Of a stretch of 64,000 nt of DNA, positions 9,131-18,491 are shown piece by piece; within the stretch, counting starts at the first letter, position 1; each line of letters opens with the position of its first letter. Made by a program: the position numbers and the translations under genes. Below the pieces are notes generated by a model that ran no database searches, was not told the origin of the DNA, and saw only the letters and a program-made list of their open reading frames with translations. The stretch is from Echinicola marina (GTDB taxonomy: Bacteria > Bacteroidota > Bacteroidia > Cytophagales > Cyclobacteriaceae): NCBI RefSeq assembly GCF_020463795.1, contig NZ_CP080025.1:5287001-5351000 (forward strand). The letters run 5' to 3'.

Positions 9131-10645
9131 ATGAGCAATCTCAAAAAACTCGCGGGACAAACCGCCATTTACGGGATAAGTAGCATTCTTGGTAGGGTCA
9201 TTAATTTCCTTCTTCTCCCGCTTTATATAGGTTACCTTTCCAAGGAGGATTTAGGCTCTTTCACCTCCATTTATGCTTTTATCGCATTCTTCAATATTAT
9301 TTTCACCTATGGAATGGAAACCACTTTTTTTCGGTTTTCTACTGGTAAAGGATTGAATACGCAGACAGTCTACAATAATGCCCAATCCCTGATCCTTACC
9401 ACCTCACTATCACTTGGCGCCCTCTTATACCTTTCAGCAGAGCCCATTAGCCTTTGGATGAACTATCCGGGCAAGGCTTATTTGTTCAAGTGGACTGCCT
9501 TAATATTGACCATTGACGCCATATTGGCCATTCCATATGCCAAATTAAGGGTTGAAAATAAATCCATAAAGTTTGCCCTGACCAAGATGTTGAACATCCT
9601 GCTCAATGTAGGCTTCAATATTTTGTTCATTGTAATATTCTTCCATATTCACCGTGGAGATTATCTACTCTTTTTACAGCCTTGGGTTGATGCCATTTAC
9701 CATCCGGATTGGGGAGTTGATTATATTTTATTATCTAATTTACTGGCCAATGCCTTGATCATTCCAGTTCTTTTCTTCCTTTCTGGTAAATTCAGCTGGA
9801 GCCTAGAAAAAAGCATACTAGGTCCCATGTGGCATTATGCCCTTCCCCTACTATTTATGGGCTTGGCTGGAGTCACCAATGAAGTATTTTCCAGATTTCT
9901 ATTTGAATACCTCTTACCTGAAAACTTTTACCCTGGACTAAGCGCCAGAGAGGCAGGAGGTATTTTTGGAGCCAATTTTAAACTGGCCATCTTTATGAAC
10001 TTGATCATTCAAGCTTTTAAATACGCTGCAGAACCTTTTTTCTTCTCTCAAAGTGAAGATAAAAACAGCCCTCAGCTCTATGCCACCGTCATGCACTGGT
10101 TCATCATATTTTGCGCCACCTTGATGATTTTGGTGGCGGTAAACCTCAATATCATCTCCCCAATAATCCTTGGTAATAAAGGTTATCAGACGGCCACCAA
10201 TATTGTTCCGATGTTATTGATGGGATACCTGATGCTTGGAGTCTATTTTAACCTAAGCATTTGGTTTAAAATTACCGACAAAACCATTTACAGCTTTTAT
10301 ATTACTTTTACAGGTGCCATCGTCACGATTTTAGTAATCATATTATTTGTGCCCAAACTAGGCTACACCGGAGCAGCCATGAGCACCTTGGCTACTTACC
10401 TGTTGATGTCTATCATGTGTTATGTGCTTGGGCAAAAGCATTATCCTATACCTTATAAAACCGTCAAGGACTCCTTCTATTTGCTGATTGCTTTTATTGC
10501 ATCCTATGCTGGCTTTTATATTGAACTGGATGCTCCCGTACTTACATTTTTATGTAGAAACTCGCTTCCTATTGTCTTTTTGCTGATTGTGTTTCTTTTA
10601 GAGAAAAAGGAAATCAATCAATTGAAAAAAAGGCTCATCAAATAG
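9131..10645 (+). CDS. Polysaccharide biosynthesis flippase (Wzx/MATE-like)
   Basis: A 504-residue inner-membrane protein with about 12-14 hydrophobic segments. The N-terminus KKLAGQTAIYGISSILGRVINFLLLPLYIG (first segment) with TYGMETTFFRFST is typical of the oligosaccharide flippase (MOP superfamily) group that moves lipid-linked sugars across the membrane. A polar re-entrant stretch between residues about 180 and 200 and a basic C-terminus (KKEINQLKKRLIK) fit the family. No glycosyltransferases adjoin it, so the glycan it exports cannot be named. It lies 22 bases after the crotonase gene and may be cotranscribed. Confidence 0.88.
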   Translation: MSNLKKLAGQTAIYGISSILGRVINFLLLPLYIGYLSKEDLGSFTSIYAFIAFFNIIFTYGMETTFFRFSTGKGLNTQTVYNNAQSLILTTSLSLGALLYLSAEPISLWMNYPGKAYLFKWTALILTIDAILAIPYAKLRVENKSIKFALTKMLNILLNVGFNILFIVIFFHIHRGDYLLFLQPWVDAIYHPDWGVDYILLSNLLANALIIPVLFFLSGKFSWSLEKSILGPMWHYALPLLFMGLAGVTNEVFSRFLFEYLLPENFYPGLSAREAGGIFGANFKLAIFMNLIIQAFKYAAEPFFFSQSEDKNSPQLYATVMHWFIIFCATLMILVAVNLNIISPIILGNKGYQTATNIVPMLLMGYLMLGVYFNLSIWFKITDKTIYSFYITFTGAIVTILVIILFVPKLGYTGAAMSTLATYLLMSIMCYVLGQKHYPIPYKTVKDSFYLLIAFIASYAGFYIELDAPVLTFLCRNSLPIVFLLIVFLLEKKEINQLKKRLIK

Positions 10646-10667
10646 GAGCCGGGCAAACACCACCTAT

Positions 10668-12080
10668 TTAATCCTTAAACTTCTTATTGGTAAATTTTGG
10701 TCTTCCAGTTAATTTCAACGTTTCTATAATATAAGCTGTGGCAGCCTTATCAGCCACCCATTCTTCACGGGACGCAAAACTGTCTTCACTTTTATCCAAA
10801 TAAGTATGGCCATCATCAAACCTGTTTTGCATTTCCAGCACCACCCTTCCTTGCTGCAAAACCCATTCTGAAGCTTGTGCCCTCACCCTGCTATCACCTG
10901 AATAGGCGGCCACAGTACTATTAAAAGAGACAAAATTCATTCTTCTCCCTTCTCCCCAGTCAGTGCCTAGTGGGTAAAAGATATCTCCAGAGCCCGAGCG
11001 GTAAATCGTCCCTCCAGGAGCCTTTACCACGCCTCCCTTTATACTATCTCCTTTATGAAACTCCAATTCTGTTAATGCCCGAAAAACCAAATCCATATTT
11101 CTTTTCATTGACTTAGGTGTCTTTTCTTGAGCCAACCAAAAAAACTTGATGGCATTAAACTCAAAAGGAGAAGTCATATAATCTGGATGAATGAAGTGAT
11201 GGTTCACGACTGTACCATCCTCATTGATATTGCTTCCTACCAACCAGTTATTTAGTGGTATTCCATTATATTTTTCATTTGAATCCAGATCACTAGGAAC
11301 TGAGAGCGCGTTGAGATTCAGGAAAATTGTCTTCTTCATCCATTCAGACTGTTTGGGATGCTCTGGCATCATGGCACAGGCAACTGTAAGGATGAGACTA
11401 TCCCAGGCATTTTCTTCAGCACCTGTATCTCCCGGACTGGCAATTTCACCTGTCCGGTCTTGATAAACCTTTATACCGGCCATACCTTTGTTTTTCATCA
11501 CCCAATCACATTCGTTATAAATCATCGCCATCACTTCCATACGAGTTTGATGATCCAACTTATCCCACATCATCCAAGCTGCAAAACTGCTATAACCAGC
11601 CCATAAGGCGGACTGCCATTTTCTTCCCCACCCGTCTTTTGAATTGGCTAGATGACTATGGACCAAGCTGCGGATCAATTGTATGGTTTTGGCTGTAGCC
11701 ACTTTGGGCGACACCCCAGTGACATCACTATCATACAGTCCCATCCTCAAGGATACGGCCAAGGACTCTGCCTCTGCTGCTACAGGACGTATTTTATGCT
11801 CCGAAGTACCTTTTAAATCCAAAAACTCCCCAATTGGAGTTCCAGAAAAACCGCGTAGGTCCCACCATGAGCTGAGGGCATATTTATTTGCATTGAGCAA
11901 AATTTTCCCCACCAATATTTGTTGTGGCGATGTTTTTGGATAGTCTTCAAAACGTGTCCAATCAATACATTCGACCCAATTCACCCCTTCTTCGACACTT
12001 ATATGCTGTCGACCTAGAGCATCCTGTCCCTTAGTCCAAAAGGCCACTGAGCAAAGCATAAACAAAATAAAACTTCTCAA
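10668..12080 (-). CDS. Secreted helical protein, possibly an (alpha/alpha)-toroid polysaccharide-active enzyme
   Basis: A 470-residue protein with a short signal peptide (MRSFILFMLCSVAFWTKGQ). It is mostly helical and Trp-rich, with repeated helix pairs containing WW, WGRKWQSALWAGYSSF and GAEENAWDS, then a DGTVVNHHFIHPDY segment. The ALSSWWDLRG start and the later Asn/His/Tyr-rich region resemble the helical toroid of polysaccharide lyases and glycosidases, but I cannot assign a family. It stands alone, convergent with the flippase gene. A surface glycan or cell-wall role is only a guess. Confidence 0.55.
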   Translation of the reverse strand: MRSFILFMLCSVAFWTKGQDALGRQHISVEEGVNWVECIDWTRFEDYPKTSPQQILVGKILLNANKYALSSWWDLRGFSGTPIGEFLDLKGTSEHKIRPVAAEAESLAVSLRMGLYDSDVTGVSPKVATAKTIQLIRSLVHSHLANSKDGWGRKWQSALWAGYSSFAAWMMWDKLDHQTRMEVMAMIYNECDWVMKNKGMAGIKVYQDRTGEIASPGDTGAEENAWDSLILTVACAMMPEHPKQSEWMKKTIFLNLNALSVPSDLDSNEKYNGIPLNNWLVGSNINEDGTVVNHHFIHPDYMTSPFEFNAIKFFWLAQEKTPKSMKRNMDLVFRALTELEFHKGDSIKGGVVKAPGGTIYRSGSGDIFYPLGTDWGEGRRMNFVSFNSTVAAYSGDSRVRAQASEWVLQQGRVVLEMQNRFDDGHTYLDKSEDSFASREEWVADKAATAYIIETLKLTGRPKFTNKKFKD

Positions 12081-12385
12081 TTCAAATATAATCAGTACAA
12101 TCTGAAAGATAAATAATAAAGTATGTCAACAAATTCAAACTTAAGGCAAATGTACTAATTCCCCCATCATAATACTTTGTCAGTATAAAATTCTCATTCT
12201 TCAGGCTATTCATATTTGGGGCTTTCATTTCTAAGTTCATGCCCCCGGTCACCTCTCCCAATTAAGATCCTTTCCACTCTGATATAAAAACCATGGATTA
12301 TATTCAAAAGGCTAACGGAATCAGATATAAAAAGCTATTTCCTATTTTTAAGCTAGACCATTCCCTCAAAATAAAAATAACCCCC
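12081..12385. other. Intergenic region between divergent genes
   Basis: About 300 AT-rich bases between the divergent secreted-protein and dut genes. No ORF or structure was supported apart from the dut -7 box at its edge. Confidence 0.5.
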
Positions 12386-12393
12386 TATCTTTG
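12386..12393 (+). promoter_or_regulatory. Candidate -7 box for dut
   Basis: TATCTTTG matches TAnnTTTG and sits 24 bases before the dut ATG. The -33 element is not evident. Confidence 0.5.
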
Positions 12394-12417
12394 ACTTTAT
12401 TTAAAATTCAAAATTCC

Positions 12418-12852
12418 ATGAAAGTAAAAGTAATCAATCAATCAAAACACCCACTACCAGCATACCAGACAGCTTTATCTGCCGGTTTGGATTTAAGGGC
12501 CAATCTTGAGAAAAACATTCTCCTAGAGCCTTTGGAAAGGATATTGGTAGGAACTGGCCTGTACATGGAATTGCCAGCAGGTTTTGAGGCTCAAATCAGG
12601 CCTAGAAGTGGCTTGGCCTATAAGCATGGCCTTACCGTCCTGAACAGCCCAGGCACAATAGATGCTGATTACCGAGGAGAAATAAAAGTGTTACTCGTCA
12701 ACCTGTCCAAAGAAACCTTTGAAATCAAAGATGGCGAAAGAATTGCACAAATGGTAGTAACCAAGCATGAACAGATTCAATGGCAAGAAGCAGGAGACCT
12801 TTCTGAAACAGAAAGAGGCGCTGGCGGATATGGCAGTACAGGAAAGTCCTGA
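12418..12852 (+). CDS. dut: Deoxyuridine 5'-triphosphate nucleotidohydrolase (dUTPase)
   Basis: Hydrolyses dUTP to dUMP and pyrophosphate, keeping uracil out of DNA and feeding dTMP synthesis. The 144-residue protein has the trimeric dUTPase motifs in order: AGLDLRA (motif 1), RPRSGLA (motif 2), [15 protein letters not shown] (motif 3), ERIAQMVV (motif 4) and the C-terminal GAGGYGSTG glycine-rich arm (motif 5). All are intact. An in-frame TTG 27 bases upstream overlaps the promoter box, so the ATG at 12418 is used. It precedes the envelope gene run after 114 bases. Confidence 0.97.
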   Translation: MKVKVINQSKHPLPAYQTALSAGLDLRANLEKNILLEPLERILVGTGLYMELPAGFEAQIRPRSGLAYKHGLTVLNSPGTIDADYRGEIKVLLVNLSKETFEIKDGERIAQMVVTKHEQIQWQEAGDLSETERGAGGYGSTGKS

Positions 12853-12966
12853 TATTGATCATTTTACTTCCGGGACTATTAGTTGGTGAACCAAAAAGGC
12901 ATTAAGTTTGTAAAATTCTAGGAAAGGACTTAATCCCGTTCTAGACCAATTTGACTTATTCAAAGC

Positions 12967-14715
12967 ATGAGTTTTAAAAGCATACACAAATATATCTTTC
13001 CATTTACTGTTTTACTGTTCACGACCTTCATTGCCAATGAATCATTTGCACAAAAATCAGGTTCGCGTAAAAGTAAAAAACAACAAAAAAAAGAAGCCAT
13101 GGCGGATCGCCTTTTTATAGAAGGTGAAAAGCACATGATGTTGGAGGATTTTGAAAAAGCTTATTTTTATTTTGGCAAGGCACATGAACTAAATCCTGAT
13201 GCAGGAGCCATCAATTTCAAATTGGCTGAAATCCTCTCCAGAGCAAACCAAAATGAAGATGCCCTGGAATATGGGCAAAAAGCCATAGCAGCTGACCCTG
13301 ACAATAAATACTACCATTTGTTGGTTGCAGAAGTTTACACCAAACAAAACCAACCTGACAAAGCCGCTGAAATCCTAAAATCGCTTATTGAAAACTCCGA
13401 TAAAAACCAACAATATATCCTTGAATTAGCCTCTATCTATCTAGGCACTCAGCAATATGACAAAGCACTTAAGGCCTTAGATGAAGCAGAGGAATATTAT
13501 GGTGTACTCGAACAACTCTCCGTCCAAAAACAAAGGATTTACCTCAGCAAGAATGATTTGGAATCAGCCGTAAAGGAAGGCGAAAAACTCATCGAAGCCA
13601 ATCCCGGCAATTCACGGTTTGTATTGGCATTAGTTGAGATGTTATTCAACAATAACAGGACAGACCAAGCCTTGGAGGTCGTCACAAAATCACTGGAAGA
13701 TTACCCTAACCAGGGAGATCTCAATTTGGCCTCTTATACCCTATTGAAGAAAAAAGGGGAAATCAAAGCAGCACATGCCCAACTTTATAAAGGATTTAGC
13801 AATCCTGACCTAGAAGGCAGCGTCAAAGCCCAAACATACGCAGACATCATACAACAAGACCTCAAAACACCTGAGCGGGAAGCCTTACTGGACAGCTTGG
13901 GACAGCTCATGGTTTCAAGAAACCCAAATGAAGCTGAAGTATACGCTATATTGGGAGATAGGGCGCTATTTGACCAAAATAATGACCAAGCCCTTTCTCA
14001 CTATCAAAAATCCATCAGCCTAAACCAAAACGATCCAAAAGTCTTGCAAAGCATCATTAGTTTAATGTTTGAACTGGGCAAGGACTTTGGAGAAATTGAA
14101 AAATATACCACCATTGGTGTGGAGGTATTCGAAGACAAGCCTGAATTCTGGTTTTTCCATGGCACTACCAAATTGGCCCTCAATAAACACAAAGAAGCGG
14201 AACAATCTTTGCTTAAAAGTCAAGAGTTGAACAAGGGACTGAACAGCCAACTGGACCTTATGATCATGGGCCAATTAGGAGACACTTACCATGCCCTGGA
14301 CAAAAATGAAAAGGCTTATGCAGCCTATGACAGCATCTTGAAACAAACACCAAATGATGAGCATGTGTTGAACAATTATGCTTATTTTCTCTCTCTGGAG
14401 AAAAAAGACCTCCCCAAAGCCTATAACATGTCCAATAAATTGGTAAAACAATTCCCTGATAATGCTACCTATTTAGATACCCATGCCTGGGTCCTGTTCC
14501 AAATGGAAAATTACGAACAAGCAAAAATCTTTATGGAGCGGGCATTGGACAATGAAGTAGAACCTAGTGGCGTTATGTTGGAGCATTATGGGGATATTCT
14601 TTATCATCTGGGAGAAAAGAACGAAGCATTGAAATATTGGAAGAAGGCCCTCAGCTTAAACGATATCAGCGAAGTATTGAACAAAAAAATCAAGGACATA
14701 AAATACTATGAGTAA
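12967..14715 (+). CDS. Secreted tetratricopeptide-repeat protein
   Basis: 582 residues with an N-terminal signal peptide (hydrophobic to about residue 29, ending SFAQK), a basic linker, then at least ten TPR units. Examples are EKAYFYFGKAHELNPDAG, EDALEYGQKAIAADPDN and the last at KNEALKYWKKALSLN. TPR arrays bind partner proteins; in Bacteroidota such periplasmic proteins often support outer-membrane assembly or secretion. The stop overlaps the next start by 8 bases, and the next two genes encode a DUF4292 lipoprotein and an EnvC-like factor. The three therefore form one envelope operon. Specific partner unknown. Confidence 0.85.
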   Translation: MSFKSIHKYIFPFTVLLFTTFIANESFAQKSGSRKSKKQQKKEAMADRLFIEGEKHMMLEDFEKAYFYFGKAHELNPDAGAINFKLAEILSRANQNEDALEYGQKAIAADPDNKYYHLLVAEVYTKQNQPDKAAEILKSLIENSDKNQQYILELASIYLGTQQYDKALKALDEAEEYYGVLEQLSVQKQRIYLSKNDLESAVKEGEKLIEANPGNSRFVLALVEMLFNNNRTDQALEVVTKSLEDYPNQGDLNLASYTLLKKKGEIKAAHAQLYKGFSNPDLEGSVKAQTYADIIQQDLKTPEREALLDSLGQLMVSRNPNEAEVYAILGDRALFDQNNDQALSHYQKSISLNQNDPKVLQSIISLMFELGKDFGEIEKYTTIGVEVFEDKPEFWFFHGTTKLALNKHKEAEQSLLKSQELNKGLNSQLDLMIMGQLGDTYHALDKNEKAYAAYDSILKQTPNDEHVLNNYAYFLSLEKKDLPKAYNMSNKLVKQFPDNATYLDTHAWVLFQMENYEQAKIFMERALDNEVEPSGVMLEHYGDILYHLGEKNEALKYWKKALSLNDISEVLNKKIKDIKYYE

Positions 14716-15448
14716 ATACTTTTTACTAAGCCTTATTGCTGCACTAGTTCTTTTAGCAGGTTGCGCCAGAAAAACCAACCTTTTCACCTCCGATGAAACC
14801 ATGAAGGAGTTTAGCCCCTCCTATTTTGAATTCAATTACCTCAGTGCCAAGGCAAGGGTAGTTTTGGAGGAACAAAACGGCAAAACCACTAGAGGCACCC
14901 TTAACCTAAGGGCAAAAAAGGATAGTATTATTTGGTTCAGTGTAAGCCCCGGCTTGGGCATTGAAGCAGTCAGGGGAGTCATCACCACTGAATCCATCAA
15001 AATCAAAGATCGCATTAACGGGCAGGACATTGACCTGAGCTATGATCAATTCCAAAACACCTATGGATTGAGGATTTCTCTAAATCTATTTCAAAACATC
15101 CTTTTTGCCAATATCCCCAATAAAGTAAGCTACAGGGACAGGCTCGTGCGTGTAGGCAAGACCTTTGAACTTAGGCAAAGAAGAGATGATATTATTTATG
15201 AATCGGTCATCGGTGCCCAGCATGGAAAAGTAGAAAAACTAAATACTTCCTCCCGTTACCACAAAGGAAAACTTACTGCGGTCTACCCTGAATTTGAGGA
15301 CTTAGAAGGCCAACCTTTTGCCAATAAAATCCTCATCACTATGCTGATCCAACAACAATCTAACAACCCTCAGTCTACCCTGGTCAATATGGAAGTCAAC
15401 AAAGTGGACCTTAGTAACACACCCATTTCATTCCCCTATAATTTTTAA
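14708..15448 (+). CDS. DUF4292 family lipoprotein
   Basis: 246 residues; signal with lipobox LVLLAGCARK, so probably outer-membrane anchored. The body has the DUF4292 pattern: FNYLSAKARVVLE, TLNLRAKKDSIIWFSVSPGLGIEAVRG, then ISLNLFQNILF. It resembles the LolA/LolB-like half-barrel fold used in lipoprotein carriage, and DUF4292 genes usually follow a TPR gene and precede an M23/EnvC gene in Bacteroidota, as here. It overlaps the TPR gene by 8 bases and is 3 bases from the next gene. A role in lipoprotein or envelope maturation is inference. Confidence 0.82.
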   Translation: MSKYFLLSLIAALVLLAGCARKTNLFTSDETMKEFSPSYFEFNYLSAKARVVLEEQNGKTTRGTLNLRAKKDSIIWFSVSPGLGIEAVRGVITTESIKIKDRINGQDIDLSYDQFQNTYGLRISLNLFQNILFANIPNKVSYRDRLVRVGKTFELRQRRDDIIYESVIGAQHGKVEKLNTSSRYHKGKLTAVYPEFEDLEGQPFANKILITMLIQQQSNNPQSTLVNMEVNKVDLSNTPISFPYNF

Positions 15449-15451
15449 GCT

Positions 15452-16702
15452 ATGAAGCGCAGTTTTCATCTGTTCATAATTTCATTCACTGCTTTTTTGT
15501 TTTTGCTGGGGCCGGCAGAACTTCAAGCCCAAACCAAGAAAACCCGAGCCCAGCTTGAAAAAGAAAAAGCAGAAGTTCAGCAGAGATTAAAAGAGTTTGA
15601 TGAAATCCTAAAAAAGACTTCTGCCAGGAAAAAGAACACCATCGGTGAACTAAATCTAGTCAATAAACAGTTAGAAACCAGGGTTAACTTCATCAAAACC
15701 TTAAACACTGAGGTAATATTACTCAATAGAGAGATCAAAGAAACTGAGGGTATGATCGGGTCTTTGGAAAATGATTTAAAGACATTGAAAGAGGAATATG
15801 CCCAGATGATTTATGTATCCTCAAAACTCAATAGAGGTGTAACAGTCCTTTCCTTTATCTTCAGTTCTGAAAACTTCAAACAGTTCTATATGCGACTGAG
15901 GTATCTCAAGCAATACAGTGATGCCAGAGAAAAGCAGGTAGACCAGATCCTCAAAGTCAGTGCTGATTTACAAGTACAAAAAGAAGAACTACAATCCAAA
16001 AAAGGCCAAAAAGAAGATGCTCTTAACGAAGAGCAAAGTCAAAAAGCAGAGTTGGATAAACTCAGGAAAGAACAACAAAGCATTGTCAATTCATTGGCAG
16101 CAAAAGAAAAAGAAATTCGCGAGGATATTGCCAAAACTAAAAAGCAACAGGAAGAGCTAAATAATTTGATCAGAAAGGTGATCGAAGAGGAAATCAGACG
16201 AGCAGAAGCAGAAGCCAAGAAAGCCAATACAACTACCAAAAAGTCAGCTGGCAGCAGCATGCCAATGACGCCAGAAGCCGCAGCATTGTCGAGTTCTTTT
16301 GCCGAAAACAGGGGAAAACTTCCTTGGCCAGTAGCCAAAGGCTTTATTTCTAAGTCTTATGGTAAACACGCCCACCCTACCCTGAAGGATATCATGATCG
16401 CCAATGACGGGGTAGACATTCAAACCAGCCCCAATGAAAGCGTCAGGGCAGTGTTTGATGGAGTGGTCACCAAAATCTCTACGGTCCCTGGCATGGGCGG
16501 AACCATCATTATCCGTCACGGCGAATATTATACCATGTATAGTCGCTTAAAGACCATTGCTGTAAAATCAGGAGAAACAGTGAAAGCAAATGACAAAATT
16601 GGGGAAGTTTCCACAGGCAACAATGGGGTTTCAGAAGTCCATTTTCAAACTTGGAAAGGACTAAAAGTAATGAATCCTTCCATTTGGTTAACGGGGAAAT
16701 AA
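15452..16702 (+). CDS. EnvC-like murein hydrolase activator with degenerate M23 domain
   Basis: 416 residues: signal peptide (ending ELQAQTK), a long coiled coil rich in Lys/Glu (about 25-260), an Ala/Thr/Ser linker, and a C-terminal LytM/M23 fold (about 300-412). The usual zinc ligands are changed: HxxxD is replaced in ANDGVDI, the YxHL position reads YSRL, and HxH reads SEVHFQ with one His. The domain is therefore probably not a peptidase. It fits EnvC-type activators that switch on cell-wall amidases during division. It is the last gene of the TPR-DUF4292-EnvC operon. Confidence 0.88.
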   Translation: MKRSFHLFIISFTAFLFLLGPAELQAQTKKTRAQLEKEKAEVQQRLKEFDEILKKTSARKKNTIGELNLVNKQLETRVNFIKTLNTEVILLNREIKETEGMIGSLENDLKTLKEEYAQMIYVSSKLNRGVTVLSFIFSSENFKQFYMRLRYLKQYSDAREKQVDQILKVSADLQVQKEELQSKKGQKEDALNEEQSQKAELDKLRKEQQSIVNSLAAKEKEIREDIAKTKKQQEELNNLIRKVIEEEIRRAEAEAKKANTTTKKSAGSSMPMTPEAAALSSSFAENRGKLPWPVAKGFISKSYGKHAHPTLKDIMIANDGVDIQTSPNESVRAVFDGVVTKISTVPGMGGTIIIRHGEYYTMYSRLKTIAVKSGETVKANDKIGEVSTGNNGVSEVHFQTWKGLKVMNPSIWLTGK

Positions 16703-16772
16703 GTATTTATCCTATAATATGAGTATCTTTACAAAAAAGATTACGAAAATATAAATAACTGTGCATTATTCC

Positions 16773-16803
16773 TTTGTGATAGTAAGTCACAATTATATCT
16801 TTG
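16773..16803 (+). promoter_or_regulatory. Bacteroidota-type promoter of tatA
   Basis: TTTG at 16773-16776, 19 bases, TATCTTTG at 16796-16803. Full consensus match; the tatA ATG follows about 30 bases downstream. Confidence 0.82.
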
Positions 16804-16834
16804 TAACGATTTAAAAAACTAAAATTCGCTTATC

Positions 16835-17041
16835 ATGACTACATTGGGTTTCATACAAAATATAGGAGGCGGTTCCTTGGTGGTAATTATCCTAGTGATC
16901 ATCCTTCTTTTCGGAGCTAAAAGAATCCCTGAATTAGCAAAAGGATTGGGCAGAGGCATCAAAGAATTCAAAGATGCTACCAAAGAGATTCAGGATGATA
17001 TCGAGGAAGGAATCAAAGGAGACAGTAAGAAGAAAAGCTAA
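16835..17041 (+). CDS. tatA: Sec-independent twin-arginine translocase subunit TatA/E
   Basis: 68 residues: a short periplasmic N-terminus, one membrane helix ([20 protein letters not shown], with the FGxxRIPEL hinge), an amphipathic helix ([18 protein letters not shown]) and a charged tail. This is the normal layout of the pore-forming Tat subunit that moves folded proteins across the inner membrane. tatC is not in the window. It has its own full consensus promoter and is followed after 12 bases by gatA, an arrangement that probably makes a two-gene transcript. Confidence 0.93.
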   Translation: MTTLGFIQNIGGGSLVVIILVIILLFGAKRIPELAKGLGRGIKEFKDATKEIQDDIEEGIKGDSKKKS

Positions 17042-17053
17042 ATATTATCACCA

Positions 17054-18484
17054 TTGGAAAAATTCCATTCTTTCGACGAAATAAAAATATCGCTTGAAAA
17101 TAAGGAAACTGACTGTAAAGCGATAGTCAATTATTATCTCAAAAACATTCAGACGAAGGCGCACTTAAACGCCTTCGTTGAAGTTTATGAGCAATCTGCT
17201 TTAGAACAGGCAGAAAAAGTAGATCAAAAAATCCAAAGTGGCACTGCAGGAAAACTGGCTGGAATGGTAATAGGCATCAAGGATGTGCTTTGCTATGCAG
17301 ACCATGAAGTCAATGCTTCCAGTAAAATCCTAGAAGGCTTCCAATCCCAATTTACTGCTACAGCAGTACAAAAGCTCATCGATGAAGATGCCATCATTAT
17401 TGGCAGACTCAACTGTGACGAATTTGGTATGGGCTCTTCCAATGAAAACACCGTTCATGGAAATGTACTCAATGCCCTCGATGAAGAGCGTGTTCCTGGA
17501 GGTTCTTCAGGAGGTTCGGCCGTTGCTGTGCAAGCGAACCTTTGCACCACTTCTCTGGGTACAGATACAGGTGGATCCGTCAGACAGCCAGCTGCATTTA
17601 CCGGATTGGTGGGTATTAAGCCTACCTATTCCAGGGTTTCCAGATATGGCTTGATCGCCTATGCATCTTCCTTTGATACTATTGGCGTTTTCTCTACCAA
17701 TGTAAAGGACAATGCCCTTGTCATGGAAGTCATAGCAGGCCATGATGACAACGACAGCACAGTCTCCAGAAAAGAAGTCCCTTCATATAGCCAACAGCTG
17801 GATTTGAAAAAACCAGTTAAAGTTGCTTATTTGAAAGAGACCATTGAATCTGAAGCCTTACAGTCAGAGATCAAAGAACACACCCTTGATGTACTCAATA
17901 AGCTAAAAGAAGAAGGTCATCATGTGGAAGAAGTGGATTTCCCACTGCTCGAATATGTATTGCCTACTTATTATATCCTGACCACTGCCGAAGCTAGCTC
18001 AAACCTTTCTAGATTTGATGGCGTAAAATATGGTTACAGGACTCCTAATGCCCATAACCTGGAAAGCATGTATAAGCTAACCAGATCCGAAGGTTTTGGA
18101 GAAGAAGTAAAGAGAAGGATCATGCTTGGAACTTTCGTGTTAAGTGCCAGTTATTATGACGCTTACTTTACTAAAGCGCAAAAAGTCAGAAGGTTAATCA
18201 AAGAGTTCACTGAAGATCTTTTGAATAAATTTGATTATATTGTTATGCCAACCACTCCGTCTACTGCGTTTAAGTTTGGAGAGCATAGTGATGATCCAGT
18301 GGCCATGTACTTGGAAGATTTGTACACTGTTCAAGCCTCAGTATCTGGTGTTCCTGCCATCTCCATCCCTAACGGAACGGATGATCAGGGCCTACCGATT
18401 GGTTTGCAGATCATAACCAACTCTTTCAAGGAATCAGAGCTGTACGCTTTCGCGGATTACTTAACTAAAATTAAAAAACTATAA
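17054..18484 (+). CDS. gatA: Asp-tRNA(Asn)/Glu-tRNA(Gln) amidotransferase subunit A
   Basis: 476-residue amidase-signature protein that releases ammonia from glutamine for tRNA-dependent Asn/Gln synthesis. The Ser-cisSer-Lys triad is intact: Lys in GIKDVL (about residue 76), cis-Ser in GGSSGGSAVAV (about 150), nucleophile Ser in GTDTGGSVRQPA (about 175). The only usable start is TTG at 17054, because the tatA stop lies in the same frame 15 bases upstream. gatB and gatC are not in the window, as is common when gat genes are scattered. Confidence 0.94.
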   Translation: MEKFHSFDEIKISLENKETDCKAIVNYYLKNIQTKAHLNAFVEVYEQSALEQAEKVDQKIQSGTAGKLAGMVIGIKDVLCYADHEVNASSKILEGFQSQFTATAVQKLIDEDAIIIGRLNCDEFGMGSSNENTVHGNVLNALDEERVPGGSSGGSAVAVQANLCTTSLGTDTGGSVRQPAAFTGLVGIKPTYSRVSRYGLIAYASSFDTIGVFSTNVKDNALVMEVIAGHDDNDSTVSRKEVPSYSQQLDLKKPVKVAYLKETIESEALQSEIKEHTLDVLNKLKEEGHHVEEVDFPLLEYVLPTYYILTTAEASSNLSRFDGVKYGYRTPNAHNLESMYKLTRSEGFGEEVKRRIMLGTFVLSASYYDAYFTKAQKVRRLIKEFTEDLLNKFDYIVMPTTPSTAFKFGEHSDDPVAMYLEDLYTVQASVSGVPAISIPNGTDDQGLPIGLQIITNSFKESELYAFADYLTKIKKL

Positions 18485-18491
18485 ATACCAT

